64,000 bases of DNA from an uncultured Prevotellaceae bacterium (GTDB lineage: Bacteria; Bacteroidota; Bacteroidia; Bacteroidales; Bacteroidaceae), in contig CAMWKZ010000002.1 of NCBI GenBank assembly GCA_947174945.1, positions 51,033-115,032 on the forward strand, given 5' to 3'. How positions within the stretch are numbered: position 1 is the first letter of the stretch; every line of letters begins with the position of its first letter. A program made the translations under genes and the position numbers. Positions 5,622 to 14,646 of the stretch are shown here, one piece after another. Below the pieces are notes generated by a model. The model worked only from the letters and a program-made list of their open reading frames with translations, did not search any database and was not told the DNA's origin.

Positions 5622-8603
5622 TTAGAAGCGGCGACCACCTCCGAAACCGCCACCATGACCACGACCGCCAGGGCCGCCGGGACCTCCGAATCCTCCACGG
5701 CCGGGACCACCGGGGCCAGGGCCGCCCATGCCGGCACGACCGGCCTTGCCACCAAAGAGATTCAGGCGATAGATGGCGTGCAGCATGGCATAGCTCGTAA
5801 TGGCGTTATACTCAGTATCACTGCGCTGCATGGCTGAGATGGCACGGCTGAACGTAGACTGCTGGTGCAGGATGTCATACATCTGGAAGGTCAGCGTCAG
5901 TGCATTGCCACGCAGGAACGACTGCGACACCTGTGCATTCCAGATGAGCTCGTTGGTGTTCATCGACGCATCGTTGTAACCACGGCGGCTGTTCATGTTC
6001 AAACCTGATGACAGCTGGGTGCCCCAAGGAGCCGTCAGCATCATGTTGGCACCATAGGAGAATGTCCACGTATCCAAATTGTTATTGGTCTGCAACTCGC
6101 TGCGGGCATGGAGGTATTCCAAAGAACCGTTCAGCTCGAACTCCAGCCAGTCGTTACGGTAGCTGGCAGCCACTCGCTCGCTCAGTGTCGTATTGCGCGT
6201 GGTCGACTTTTCCGAATTGGCATTACGGCCTACGCTGACATAGCCCACGTTGTTGGCATAGCGCAGCGTCGTAAACGTATTGACGTTGAAGTAGGCAGCC
6301 GAGTCAAGTGCAGTGTTAAACATAAGCATACCAAAGGCATTCCAGTTACCGTTGATGTTCTCCGGCCTCGTAGTACGGGCACCCGTCTGCACATTGTACG
6401 TCACCATGTTCGATACAGCATTGCTCGTGGTCGAGAAGTTCAGGTGAGCCATGATGCTACGCTGGTGGTTCTGGAAATAGTTGTTGTAGAAGAGTCGGAA
6501 GTTCTGAGTGAACGAAGGCTTCAGCCCTGCATTACCCTGACGCACGTTCAGCGGGTTTGAGTCGTCCGTGATGTCGAGCAGGTCGGTCATGGACGGCTGG
6601 CTGGTGTTGCCACGATAGGTAAACCGCAACTGGCTTACGCGCGAAATCTTCCAGCGGAAGTCAGCCGTCGGCGACCAGTTCATCACACTGCGCTTGGTCA
6701 CCGTGTCGGTGTTCTGATAACGGTAGGTCAGCTCCGAGGTCTGCGGAACAAACTGCACACCGACGTTGAGGTTGTAGTCCTTACGCACCACGCGCAGCAT
6801 CATCTCTGCCGTATGGATATAGTTTTTATAATTGGAGTAGCGGCTCAGCGGCTGGCTCTTGGTGCTCTCCAAGTCGATGGGACCCAGCAGCGACAGATAG
6901 TCATCCCATCCGCGATAGCCCAAAACAACGTTAGAGAAGTCGATGCCCGTCTGCGTCAGGTCATAGGTACCGCGGTCGCTCTTGGTGTACTTATACTGGA
7001 ACTGATAGCTAAACTGCAGGTAAGTCTGTCGGTAGATAGGCTCGCTATAGGTTGCGCGCACGCTGTAGTCCCAGTTCTTGGTGGGAGTGACGGCATAGCG
7101 GTTGGCCTGATAGGTAGAGTCTATATACTGTCTTGGGGTCTGCGTACTGTCAACAATGAAGTACTGCACGTAGTTGTTTGACACCGACCTGCTCAGGCCC
7201 TCACTGTAGTTGCCGCTCATTCTCAGCGTTACGTTACGTCCGTTGTTGCTCAGCCTGCGATTGATTTGCAACACGCCGCCAACGCTTTTCGAGTCGCTAT
7301 ACGACAGTCCGTTGTCTCTGTTTGTGTTCTTGACAATCGAGTCCGTATAGGCCAGCTGCTTGATTTGCGACAGGGGATTGGTAATGCCAGCAATGGCATA
7401 GGGGTCTGACCAAAACGTAGCACTGGTGCTATTGCTCAACCCGTCGCTCGAGTTGTAGCTGAACGTCGGGCGGAAATTGATGTTCCACAGCGTGTCAGGC
7501 ATCCACTCTATGCGCATCTGCCCACTCCAGTTGTTAGAGCGCGACAGGTTTTTGCTCTGGCTGTTGCCAAACGATGACGACGTGCTGCTCATGAAGTCCT
7601 CCGTAGAGCGGCGCACCGTGGCATCGCCGTCACGATGATTCCAGCGAATGCTTCCGTCCAGCTTCAGAAGGTCTTTCTTCTCGTAGTTCAGGTTCACGCC
7701 CATCATCTTCGAGGCATTCAGTCCCTGACGGCCACCGCCTCCACGGCCTCCCGACGAGAAGCCCATGTCGTTGACATTGTTGCCATTGCCAAAGGTAAAG
7801 ATCTTCAGGTCGTCTTTCATCCAACCAAACATGAGACGTCCGCTGTAGCGGTTCTTCGTACCAGCAGCCACATCGGCATTAAGCATCGTGCCCTTGTTCA
7901 TGCCACGCTTGATGCCGAAGTCGAGCACGGTCTCCTCCTCGCCGTCGTCAATGCCGCTGACACGTGCCAAGTCGCTCTTCTGGTCGTATGCCCTCACGCG
8001 CTCAACGATGTTAGTGGGCAAGTTCTTCATGGCCGTCTTCGTATCGCCCGTCATAAACTCCTTGCCGTCCACCATGATTTTCTTCACTTCCTTGCCGTTG
8101 ATGGTTATCTTGCCGTCGTCGTCCACCTGCGCACCCGGCAGTCGCTTCACCAGTTCCTCAACCACCGAGCCCTCAGGAGTCCGATAGGCCGAGGCATTAT
8201 AGATAAACGTGTCAGCCTTCAGCGTCACCTTGGCAGCCTGTCCCGTCACGGTTGCCCCCTTCAGCATGATGGCGTCAGTCTGGAGCTGGAGCTTGCCCAG
8301 TGCCGCATCCTTGTCGGCAGCCACCGCCACCCGCTTGGTGTAGGGCTTATATCCCACGCAGGTCACCTGCACGATGTACCTGCCTGCGGCAGGAGCCTTG
8401 ATGCGGAACCGTCCCTCCAGGTCGGTTAGTCCTCCCACCACAAAGCTGCTGTCCGTCTTCAGCAGACGGATGCTCGCTTGTGCCAGCGGCTCTTGTGTGT
8501 CACTTTCCATTACGGTACCTGTGATGTGCTGTGCCTGTACCAGCACGGCCATCATCAGCAAAAGAGAAAATAGCGTCAGTCGTTTCATTGATTTCTTTAA
8601 CAT
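5622..8603 (-). CDS. Outer membrane beta-barrel protein (CarboxypepD_reg-like + OMP_b-brl_3)
   Basis: The 993-residue protein has a signal peptide (KRLTLFSLLLMMAVLVQAQ), a carboxypeptidase-regulatory-like beta domain at about 26-110 (ITGTVMESDTQEPLAQASIR), a plug-like region at about 130-215 (VVEELVKRLPGAQV, KIMVDGKEFMTGD) and a long barrel rich in alternating aromatic strands. This is the TonB-dependent-receptor-like OMP_b-brl_3 family; no SusD partner is adjacent, and the ligand is unknown. After the last barrel strand (AIYRLNLFGG) comes a tail of about 40 residues made almost only of Gly, Pro and Arg, ending in Phe. A second Gly/Arg-rich loop occurs near residue 285. It reads towards the giant hairpin. 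Confidence 0.85.
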   Translation of the reverse strand: MLKKSMKRLTLFSLLLMMAVLVQAQHITGTVMESDTQEPLAQASIRLLKTDSSFVVGGLTDLEGRFRIKAPAAGRYIVQVTCVGYKPYTKRVAVAADKDAALGKLQLQTDAIMLKGATVTGQAAKVTLKADTFIYNASAYRTPEGSVVEELVKRLPGAQVDDDGKITINGKEVKKIMVDGKEFMTGDTKTAMKNLPTNIVERVRAYDQKSDLARVSGIDDGEEETVLDFGIKRGMNKGTMLNADVAAGTKNRYSGRLMFGWMKDDLKIFTFGNGNNVNDMGFSSGGRGGGGRQGLNASKMMGVNLNYEKKDLLKLDGSIRWNHRDGDATVRRSTEDFMSSTSSSFGNSQSKNLSRSNNWSGQMRIEWMPDTLWNINFRPTFSYNSSDGLSNSTSATFWSDPYAIAGITNPLSQIKQLAYTDSIVKNTNRDNGLSYSDSKSVGGVLQINRRLSNNGRNVTLRMSGNYSEGLSRSVSNNYVQYFIVDSTQTPRQYIDSTYQANRYAVTPTKNWDYSVRATYSEPIYRQTYLQFSYQFQYKYTKSDRGTYDLTQTGIDFSNVVLGYRGWDDYLSLLGPIDLESTKSQPLSRYSNYKNYIHTAEMMLRVVRKDYNLNVGVQFVPQTSELTYRYQNTDTVTKRSVMNWSPTADFRWKISRVSQLRFTYRGNTSQPSMTDLLDITDDSNPLNVRQGNAGLKPSFTQNFRLFYNNYFQNHQRSIMAHLNFSTTSNAVSNMVTYNVQTGARTTRPENINGNWNAFGMLMFNTALDSAAYFNVNTFTTLRYANNVGYVSVGRNANSEKSTTRNTTLSERVAASYRNDWLEFELNGSLEYLHARSELQTNNNLDTWTFSYGANMMLTAPWGTQLSSGLNMNSRRGYNDASMNTNELIWNAQVSQSFLRGNALTLTFQMYDILHQQSTFSRAISAMQRSDTEYNAITSYAMLHAIYRLNLFGGKAGRAGMGGPGPGGPGRGGFGGPGGPGGRGHGGGFGGGRRF

Positions 8604-8719
8604 TATATTACGCTTTTTATGACGTTCAGCGGATGGAAAAGTTTAACAACTCGGGAAGAAAATTGATGTATTATCGACAATTATCCGCTTTTTTATATAC
8701 CAAATCCGCAAATTTATAT

Positions 8720-8727
8720 TAATTTTG
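8720..8727 (+). promoter_or_regulatory. aroB -7 element
   Basis: TAATTTTG lies only 9 nt before the aroB ATG, so the transcript probably begins at or just before the start codon. This argues against the TTG at 8725, which lies inside the element. Confidence 0.6.
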
Positions 8728-8736
8728 CACCTTGAA

Positions 8737-9783
8737 ATGATAGAACAACAGAAAGTAGTCATATCCCGAGACCTTGGGCACGTGCTCAAGAGTGCCGTTG
8801 CCGATTGCCCACACGACAAACTGTTCGTACTGACCGACGAGACCACCGAGCGGCTGTGCCTGCCCGTGATAGCGGGCTACGAGTGCATGGGCGGAGCGCA
8901 ACACATCGTGATTGGAGCCACCGATACCCACAAGACACTCGACACGCTAAGCCACGTATGGAGCGAACTGCAGCGCATGGGAGCCACGCGCCACTCGCTG
9001 CTCATCAATCTGGGTGGCGGCATGGTGACCGACTTGGGCGGCTTTGCAGCCTCGACCTTCAAGCGGGGACTGGCCTACATCAACATTCCCACGACGCTAC
9101 TGTCGATGGTCGACGCATCGGTAGGCGGCAAGACGGGCATCAACTTCGGGGGCCTGAAAAACGAGATTGGCGTATTTAACAACGCCAACTGTGTCCTCCT
9201 TGACACCACCTTCCTGCGCACCTTAGACACGGAGAACGTGCTTTCTGGCTATGCCGAAATGCTGAAGCACGGTCTTATCAGCAACGAACAGACATGGGCG
9301 GAGCTGATGAGCTGGGAGTTTGGAGGGCTTGAAGAACTGGGCGAGCTCGTAGAAAAGAGCGTAGCCGTCAAGCAGCGCATCGTCACCGAAGACCCCACGG
9401 AGCACGGCATCCGCAAGGCCCTGAACTTAGGGCATACGGCAGGCCACGCCTTCGAGTCGCTGGCACTGGAGCGCAAGCCCGTGCTGCACGGTTATGCCGT
9501 GGCCTACGGACTGGTGGTCGAGCTGTACCTCAGCTGCGTCAAGACGGGTTTCCCACAGGACAAGATGCGCCAGACGGTCAGCTTCGTCAAGGAGCATTAC
9601 GGTCGGATGGCCATTACCTGCGACGACTATCCGCAACTAATCGAACTGATGCACCACGACAAGAAGAACGTGGGACAGGATATTAACTTCACGCTGCTGG
9701 GCGGCATTGGCGACATTCGCATCAACCAGACGGCGACGGAAGACGAGATAAAAGACGCTCTGGACTTCTACAGAGAGTATTAG
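8737..9783 (+). CDS. aroB: 3-dehydroquinate synthase
   Basis: The 348-residue product shows AroB signatures: LLINLGGGMVTDLGGFAAS (NAD-binding glycine loop), INIPTTLLSMVDASVGGKTG and LNLGHTAGHAFE with the metal-binding histidine. It converts DAHP to 3-dehydroquinate, the second step of the shikimate pathway in the cytosol, and so supplies chorismate for aromatic amino acids, folate and menaquinone. Start ATG 8737 was chosen because the upstream TTG falls within the promoter -7 element. It converges on the menaquinone gene menE, with a shared terminator hairpin between them. Confidence 0.95.
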   Translation: MIEQQKVVISRDLGHVLKSAVADCPHDKLFVLTDETTERLCLPVIAGYECMGGAQHIVIGATDTHKTLDTLSHVWSELQRMGATRHSLLINLGGGMVTDLGGFAASTFKRGLAYINIPTTLLSMVDASVGGKTGINFGGLKNEIGVFNNANCVLLDTTFLRTLDTENVLSGYAEMLKHGLISNEQTWAELMSWEFGGLEELGELVEKSVAVKQRIVTEDPTEHGIRKALNLGHTAGHAFESLALERKPVLHGYAVAYGLVVELYLSCVKTGFPQDKMRQTVSFVKEHYGRMAITCDDYPQLIELMHHDKKNVGQDINFTLLGGIGDIRINQTATEDEIKDALDFYREY

Positions 9784-9821
9784 CAAGAAAACTACTACCT
9801 ATTTAAATTACTAATAACCAG

Positions 9822-9853
9822 GGTGGGGCTTATCCGTGAGGATGAGCCCCACC
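9822..9853. terminator. Bidirectional terminator hairpin between aroB and menE
   Basis: GGTGGGGCT (9822-9830) and AGCCCCACC (9845-9853) form a perfect 9-bp stem with a 14-nt loop. It overlaps the last codons of menE and lies 39 bp after the aroB stop. No strong U-tract is visible. Confidence 0.6.
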
Positions 9854-10837
9854 TGCTATTTTATCGGCTGCCATGCGCTCGGCTTCGGCGCGTGCAGGCT
9901 TGCCCGTCGGTGTCATGGGCAGGCGGTCAATGGTCAGGATGTGGCGCGGTTGCCAGTACTTAGGCAGCACCCGACGGCAAACAGCCTGCACCTCGGTGGC
10001 ACTGCCCTGCTCCATGAGCAGCACGACCGACTGGCCAAGCCGCTCGTCACGCACGCGCGTAATTAAATAAGGTATAGACAAGTGGGGGCGCAACAGCCGC
10101 TCTACCTCCTCAGCCTGAATCTTGACACCGCCAGAGCAAATAACATTGTCCTTGCGACCGAGGATACGGAACGAGCCGTCAGCGCGCAGCTCGGCCATGT
10201 CGTTAGTCGCCAACGGGCCGTCGTGAACGGCAGGAGCATCAATCACCAAGCAGCCATCACTGGCCAGCGACACCTGCACACCATCGAAAGGAGTGTACCA
10301 CTGGCTGGCCGCAGGGCCGTTGAGCCGGCGCAGGGCGATGTGCGACAGGGTTTCCGTCATGCCGTAGGTGCTCCACACGGCATGGGGGAAATCGCGCAAG
10401 GCCGCCTGCATAGCCTCGTCAACGGCTCCCCCACCTATCAGCAGATGTCGGACGGCACGCAGCCGCTCGCGCTCCGCAGGCACTTGCAAGGAGTTGTAGA
10501 CCTGCAACGGAACCATTGCCGCAAGGTCAATCCGGGTAGCAGAAGGACAATGGGATGGGGAGAGCGGATGGCCCGCAGGCTCGACACGCAGCAGTTGCAG
10601 TCCGCAGGTCAGGGCACGCACCACCATCATTTTGCCCGCAATGTAGTCGAGCGGCATACACAGCAGGGCGGTGTCGCCTGCCTTCAGGCCGAGGAAACGA
10701 CACGTAATGCGTGCCGAAGCCTCCATGCGCCGCTTTTCCACAAGCATGGGCTTAGGCTTCCCCGTCGAGCCACTGGTATGCACCAGCAGCGTCGGGCTTT
10801 CGTCGTGCCACTCGGTCAGGAACGCTTCGTAATCCAT
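9830..10837 (-). CDS. menE: o-succinylbenzoate--CoA ligase
   Basis: The 335-residue acyl-adenylate-forming enzyme has the AMP-binding loop LLVHTSGSTGKPKPM, the YGMTETLSHIALRR motif, and C-terminal GGVKIQAEEVE and PTGKPAR, whose lysine contacts the adenylate. It activates o-succinylbenzoate to its CoA ester in menaquinone synthesis. The frame extends upstream to 10999, but that part is antisense-like and overlaps menC; ATG 10837 (MDYEAFLTEW) gives the expected short Bacteroidota form. It overlaps the menC 3' end by 22 bp, so it is the last gene of the menB-menC-menE operon. Confidence 0.9.
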   Translation of the reverse strand: MDYEAFLTEWHDESPTLLVHTSGSTGKPKPMLVEKRRMEASARITCRFLGLKAGDTALLCMPLDYIAGKMMVVRALTCGLQLLRVEPAGHPLSPSHCPSATRIDLAAMVPLQVYNSLQVPAERERLRAVRHLLIGGGAVDEAMQAALRDFPHAVWSTYGMTETLSHIALRRLNGPAASQWYTPFDGVQVSLASDGCLVIDAPAVHDGPLATNDMAELRADGSFRILGRKDNVICSGGVKIQAEEVERLLRPHLSIPYLITRVRDERLGQSVVLLMEQGSATEVQAVCRRVLPKYWQPRHILTIDRLPMTPTGKPARAEAERMAADKIAGGAHPHG

Positions 10838-11835
10838 AGCTGGTCGCCCCGTATCTCGAGCGGCATGGGTATGTTGTCGGTAAACAGCTGACCCGTGCCC
10901 AAGCCCTGAGGCATGGTGAGGGCATCGCCATAGAGCGCGCTGCACAACTGGGCAACGGCATTCAGTCCGACGTTGCTCTCCAGTGCCGAGGTGACCCACG
11001 ACCCAATGCCCATGTCGCTGGCAATGTCAACCCACTCGCGCACACCCATCATGCCACCGTGCAACGATGGTTTCAGGATGATGTAGGCGGGGCGGATGAT
11101 GTTCAGCAGCTGGCGTTTCTGTCCGGGGTCGTTGACACCAATCAGTTCCTCGTCGAGGGCGATGCGCAGGGGCGCATCGCGGCACAGCTCCGCCATGTTG
11201 CCCCACTGGCCAGCCTTGATGGGTTGCTCAATGGAGTGTAGCGCGTATTGCGACAACAGCTCCAGTTTGTACAGGGCCTCGTCGTAGGGGAAAGCCCCGT
11301 TGGCATCGACGCGCAGCTGCACCTCACGGGGGCCGAAGCGCTGGCGGATGCGCTCAAGAAGCTCCAGCTCACGGGCGAAGTCGATGGCTCCAATCTTCAG
11401 TTTCACACAGCGGAAGCCCTGCTCCAGCTTCTGCTCAATGCGCTGTTGCATCTCGTCGAAGGTGCCCATCCACACCAGCCCGTTGATGGGGATGCCCTGC
11501 TCGCCGCGACTGAACGGCGTGTCAAACAGCCGTTCACCGCTTTGCAGGTTGAGCATGGCGGTCTCCAAGCCGAACAGCATGGAGGGATAGTCGCGCATGG
11601 CCTCGTAATCTATTGCGCCCATCTGCTCCACCCCGTCGCAGAACCGTCGCAGCACCTCCGCATAGTTGGGGATGTCGTCGCAACTGAGGTCGGGCAACGG
11701 GGCGCACTCGCCGATGCCGACGGCTGCTCCGTCGGACACGCGGAGCAGCCATATCCTCCGCTCCGTATAGACACCACGGCTGGTGCCTGCGGGCTGCCTG
11801 AAATGCAGCACTCGCTCTTCTATCTGTATACGCAT
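10816..11835 (-). CDS. menC: o-succinylbenzoate synthase
   Basis: The 339-residue enolase-superfamily enzyme shows the catalytic barrel features: FRCVKLKIGAIDF (K-x-K base), VQLRVDANGAF (metal-binding Asp), SIEQPI (Glu), ALDEELIG (Asp/Glu) and AYIILKPSLHGG (Lys). It dehydrates SHCHC to o-succinylbenzoate. It lies between menB (30-bp gap) and menE (22-bp overlap) on the same strand. The start MRIQIEERVLHF is the usual MenC N-terminus. The MenH step before it has no gene in this window. Confidence 0.92.
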   Translation of the reverse strand: MRIQIEERVLHFRQPAGTSRGVYTERRIWLLRVSDGAAVGIGECAPLPDLSCDDIPNYAEVLRRFCDGVEQMGAIDYEAMRDYPSMLFGLETAMLNLQSGERLFDTPFSRGEQGIPINGLVWMGTFDEMQQRIEQKLEQGFRCVKLKIGAIDFARELELLERIRQRFGPREVQLRVDANGAFPYDEALYKLELLSQYALHSIEQPIKAGQWGNMAELCRDAPLRIALDEELIGVNDPGQKRQLLNIIRPAYIILKPSLHGGMMGVREWVDIASDMGIGSWVTSALESNVGLNAVAQLCSALYGDALTMPQGLGTGQLFTDNIPMPLEIRGDQLWITKRS

Positions 11836-11865
11836 ATTGGCTCTTTCAGAACTACTTGTTCCCGA

Positions 11866-12687
11866 TTATGGTATCTTGGGATATTGGTCGAAGTCGGGCT
11901 TGCGCTTCTCGAGGAAGGCCTTGCCACCCTCCTGCGCCTCGTCCAGAAAATAGTAGAGCATGGTAGCGTCGCCAGCCAGTTGCTGGATGCCCGCCTGACC
12001 GTCCAGCTCGGCATTCAGCCCAGCCTTTATCATACGCAGGGCGATGGGGCTGCGCTCCATCATCTGCTCGGCCCACGCCACACACTCGTCCTCCAGCTGG
12101 TCGAGGGGCACCACCTTGTTCACCATGCCCATCTCCTCGGCCTCCTTGGCCGTGTACTGACGGCAGAGGAACCATATCTCGCGGGCTTTCTTCTGACCGA
12201 CGATGCGCGCCAGATAGCTGGCACCGAAACCCGCGTCGAAGGAGCCGACCTTGGGGCCCGTCTGCCCGAAGATGGCATTGTCGGAGGCTATTGTCAGGTC
12301 GCACACCAGATGGAGCACGTGACCGCCCCCGATAGCGTAACCGTTGACCATCGCGATGACGGGCTTCGGCAAGCGGCGTATCTGCATCTGCACGTCCAGC
12401 ACCGACAGGCGGGGCACTCCCTCCTCGTCCACGTATCCGCCACGTCCCTTTACGTGCATATCGCCACCCGAGCAGAACGCCTTGTCGCCTGCCCCCGTGA
12501 GCAGCACCACGCGAATGTGCTGCATCTCGCGACACGCCGCAAAGGCCTGCGACAGCTCCAGCGTGGTGCGCGGTGTGAACGCATTGCGGTAGCGCGGGCG
12601 GTTGATGGTTATCTTGGCAATGCCCTGATACTCTTCGAAGATAATCTCCTCGAATTTCCTAATCTCTTTCCACTGTCTTTTCTCCAT
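11866..12687 (-). CDS. menB: 1,4-dihydroxy-2-naphthoyl-CoA synthase
   Basis: The 273-residue crotonase-fold protein has [16 protein letters not shown], the oxyanion segment [15 protein letters not shown], and the MenB-specific [20 protein letters not shown] with the catalytic Asp, then GLVNK-like [14 protein letters not shown]. It closes the second ring of the naphthoquinone from o-succinylbenzoyl-CoA. It is first in the operon menB-menC-menE. Its promoter is one half of the mirror-image promoter region: -7 at 12721-12728 and -33 at 12749-12752 on the minus strand, leader about 27 nt. Confidence 0.95.
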   Translation of the reverse strand: MEKRQWKEIRKFEEIIFEEYQGIAKITINRPRYRNAFTPRTTLELSQAFAACREMQHIRVVLLTGAGDKAFCSGGDMHVKGRGGYVDEEGVPRLSVLDVQMQIRRLPKPVIAMVNGYAIGGGHVLHLVCDLTIASDNAIFGQTGPKVGSFDAGFGASYLARIVGQKKAREIWFLCRQYTAKEAEEMGMVNKVVPLDQLEDECVAWAEQMMERSPIALRMIKAGLNAELDGQAGIQQLAGDATMLYYFLDEAQEGGKAFLEKRKPDFDQYPKIP

Positions 12688-12713
12688 ATAACTTGCTAAT
12701 TCTTATCCTTTTA

Positions 12714-12914
12714 CTGACTGCGAAAGTACGAAAAAAAGTTCATTCAGCCAAATATGCAACGGACTTCTTGTGGAAAGAACCGTTCTTTCCACGAGTAAGA
12801 GCCGTTCTTTCCACGAGTAAGAACCGTTCTTTCCACGAGTAGGAGCCGTTCTTACTGCAAGATTTGTGCTACACATTTGGCCGAATGAACTTTTTTTCGT
12901 ACTTTCGCAGTCAG
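12714..12914. promoter_or_regulatory. Mirror-image divergent promoter of menB and the nucleoside kinase gene
   Basis: Arms of 40 bp (12714-12753 and 12875-12914) are inverted copies with one mismatch. Each contains a complete promoter: TTTG at 12876-12879, 20-bp spacer, TACTTTCG at 12900-12907 on the plus strand, and exactly mirrored CAAA 12749-12752 and CGAAAGTA 12721-12728 for the minus strand. The -7 boxes read TACTTTCG instead of TAnnTTTG, identically on both sides. The centre holds a 22-bp tandem repeat. Confidence 0.85.
12780..12853 (+). repeat. 22-bp tandem repeat in the menB/kinase intergenic region
   Basis: Three complete units of 22 bp (12780-12801, 12802-12823, 12824-12845; core CCGTTCTTTCCACGAGTA) plus a partial fourth. 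The upstream flank GTGGAAAGAAC (12770-12780) is a perfect inverted complement of GTTCTTTCCAC (12782-12792). Units differ only near their ends (AAGAG, AAGAA, AGGAG). Confidence 0.92.
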
Positions 12915-12966
12915 AATAATCCATCACACCTAACCGTATTATCAATACACAACAGTACACTTGCCC

Positions 12967-14646
12967 ATGTTACAGATACGCTGCAAGAACAACAACGTGA
13001 CCAAGAGTTTCCCAGAAGGCACTTCGCTGCTGGATGTCTATCAGGAGTTTCAGGACGAAATCCGACTGCCCTACCCCGTCGTGTCGGCCAAGGTGAACAA
13101 CGTGTCGCAGGGACTGAAGTTCAGGCTCTACCAGAACCGCGACGTCGAGTTTCTGGATGCCCGCGACGGTTCGGGTCACCGCGCCTACGTCAGGAGCCTC
13201 AGCTTTGTGCTCTACAAGGCCACGCAAGACCTCTTCTCAGGCTCAAAGCTCTTTATCGAGCACTCGCTGTGCCGGGGCTACTACTGCAACTTCAAGAAAC
13301 GGGCCAACGAACCGCTGACCGACGACGACGTGGAGCGCATACGCCAGCGGATGCAGGAAATCGTCGACCTCGATATGCCGTTCCGCCGCACCGAGTCGAC
13401 CACCGAGGAGGCCATCCGCGTGTTCACCGAGCGAGGGTTTGCCGACAAGGTGAAGCTGCTGGAGACCAGCGGACAGCTGTACAGCGACTACTATACGCTG
13501 GGCGACACCGTTGACTACTTCTACGGGCCGCTGGTGCCCAGTGCGGGCTACCTGCGGGTGTGGGGACTGGAGCGTTACGAGCAGGGACTGCTGCTGCGCG
13601 TACCCGACTGGGACAACCCTTCACAAGTGGCTGATAAAGTGGAGCAGCCAAGGACGTTTGAGATGTTTGCCGAGAAGACACGATGGGACATCATCATGCG
13701 GCTGTCGAATGCGGGCGACGTGAACAAGGCCATTCGACGGGGGCAGGCTTCGGAGCTGATACAAGTGTCGGAAGCCTTGCAGGAGAAGAAAATCGTGCAG
13801 ATAGCCGAGGAGATTGACCGCCGTTTCCATCGCAAGAAGAACCCCGTCCGACTGGTGCTGATAACAGGCCCGTCGTCGTCGGGCAAGACCACCTTCTGCA
13901 AGCGGCTGTCGGTGCAGCTGATGGCGTGCGGGCTCAGACCGCTGTCGTTCTCGACCGACGATTACTTCGTCAACCGGGTGGACACGCCCAAGCTGCCTAA
14001 CGGCGACTACGACTTCGACAACATCGAAACCGTGGAATACTCGCTGTTGGAGAACCACCTGCAACGACTGATGCAGGGCGAGCGCGTGGAGATTCCAGAG
14101 TACAACTTCGTGACGGGACAACGCGAATGGAACGGCAAGAAGCTAAAGCTGTCGAGCGACACGGTGCTGATTATCGAGGGCATACATGCGCTGAACCCAC
14201 TGCTGACCCAGAAAATCAACGATGCACTGAAGTACAAAATATACATATCGGCACTGACCAGCATATCGCTGGACGACCACAACTGGATTCCTGTGCGCGA
14301 CAACCGCCTGCTGCGGCGCATCATCCGCGACTACAACAAGGGTGCCTACACGGCACAGCAGACCATTGCCCAGTGGAAGAACGTGTGCAAGGCGGAAGGC
14401 CAGTGGATATTCCCCTTCCAAGAAACTGCCGACGTGATGTTCAACTCGGCACTGAACATTGAGTTTGCCGTGTTGCGCACTCATGCCGAAATGATACTGA
14501 CCACCGTGCCCCGAAACTGCCCCGAGTATTCGGAGGCTCACCGACTGCTGAAGTTCATCCACTACTTCACGCCCATCAGCGACAAGGAGATTCCGCCCAC
14601 CTCGATTATGCGCGAGTTCGTTGGCGGCAGTAGTTTCAAATACTGA
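12967..14646 (+). CDS. Nucleoside (uridine) kinase-like protein with N-terminal TGS domain
   Basis: The 559-residue protein has an N-terminal TGS-like domain (about 1-60, KSFPEGTSLLDVYQEF), a threonyl-tRNA-synthetase-like second domain (about 60-230) and a C-terminal P-loop kinase: ITGPSSSGKTTFCKRL (about 299-314), FSTDDYFVNR, NIETVEYSLL, LIIEGIHALNP and RRIIRDYNKG. The kinase half resembles uridine kinase/phosphoribulokinase. This architecture is frequent in Bacteroidota; the substrate is probably a nucleoside but is not proven by sequence. ATG 12967 was preferred to the TTG at 12961. Its 3' end overlaps the convergent menD end by 11 bp. Confidence 0.85.
   Translation: MLQIRCKNNNVTKSFPEGTSLLDVYQEFQDEIRLPYPVVSAKVNNVSQGLKFRLYQNRDVEFLDARDGSGHRAYVRSLSFVLYKATQDLFSGSKLFIEHSLCRGYYCNFKKRANEPLTDDDVERIRQRMQEIVDLDMPFRRTESTTEEAIRVFTERGFADKVKLLETSGQLYSDYYTLGDTVDYFYGPLVPSAGYLRVWGLERYEQGLLLRVPDWDNPSQVADKVEQPRTFEMFAEKTRWDIIMRLSNAGDVNKAIRRGQASELIQVSEALQEKKIVQIAEEIDRRFHRKKNPVRLVLITGPSSSGKTTFCKRLSVQLMACGLRPLSFSTDDYFVNRVDTPKLPNGDYDFDNIETVEYSLLENHLQRLMQGERVEIPEYNFVTGQREWNGKKLKLSSDTVLIIEGIHALNPLLTQKINDALKYKIYISALTSISLDDHNWIPVRDNRLLRRIIRDYNKGAYTAQQTIAQWKNVCKAEGQWIFPFQETADVMFNSALNIEFAVLRTHAEMILTTVPRNCPEYSEAHRLLKFIHYFTPISDKEIPPTSIMREFVGGSSFKY

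Noticed and set aside
11248..12699. Long antisense ORF across menC and menB (similarly 20877-21944, 32310-33248 and 33607-34851)
   Set aside because: Shadows of G/C-rich coding genes on the other strand; His/Leu/Gln-rich translations without domains.
12961..12966. TTG start of the nucleoside kinase (also TTG at 8725, 62105 and 40397)
   Set aside because: An ATG lies a few codons downstream in each case, and two of the TTG codons fall in or next to promoter elements.
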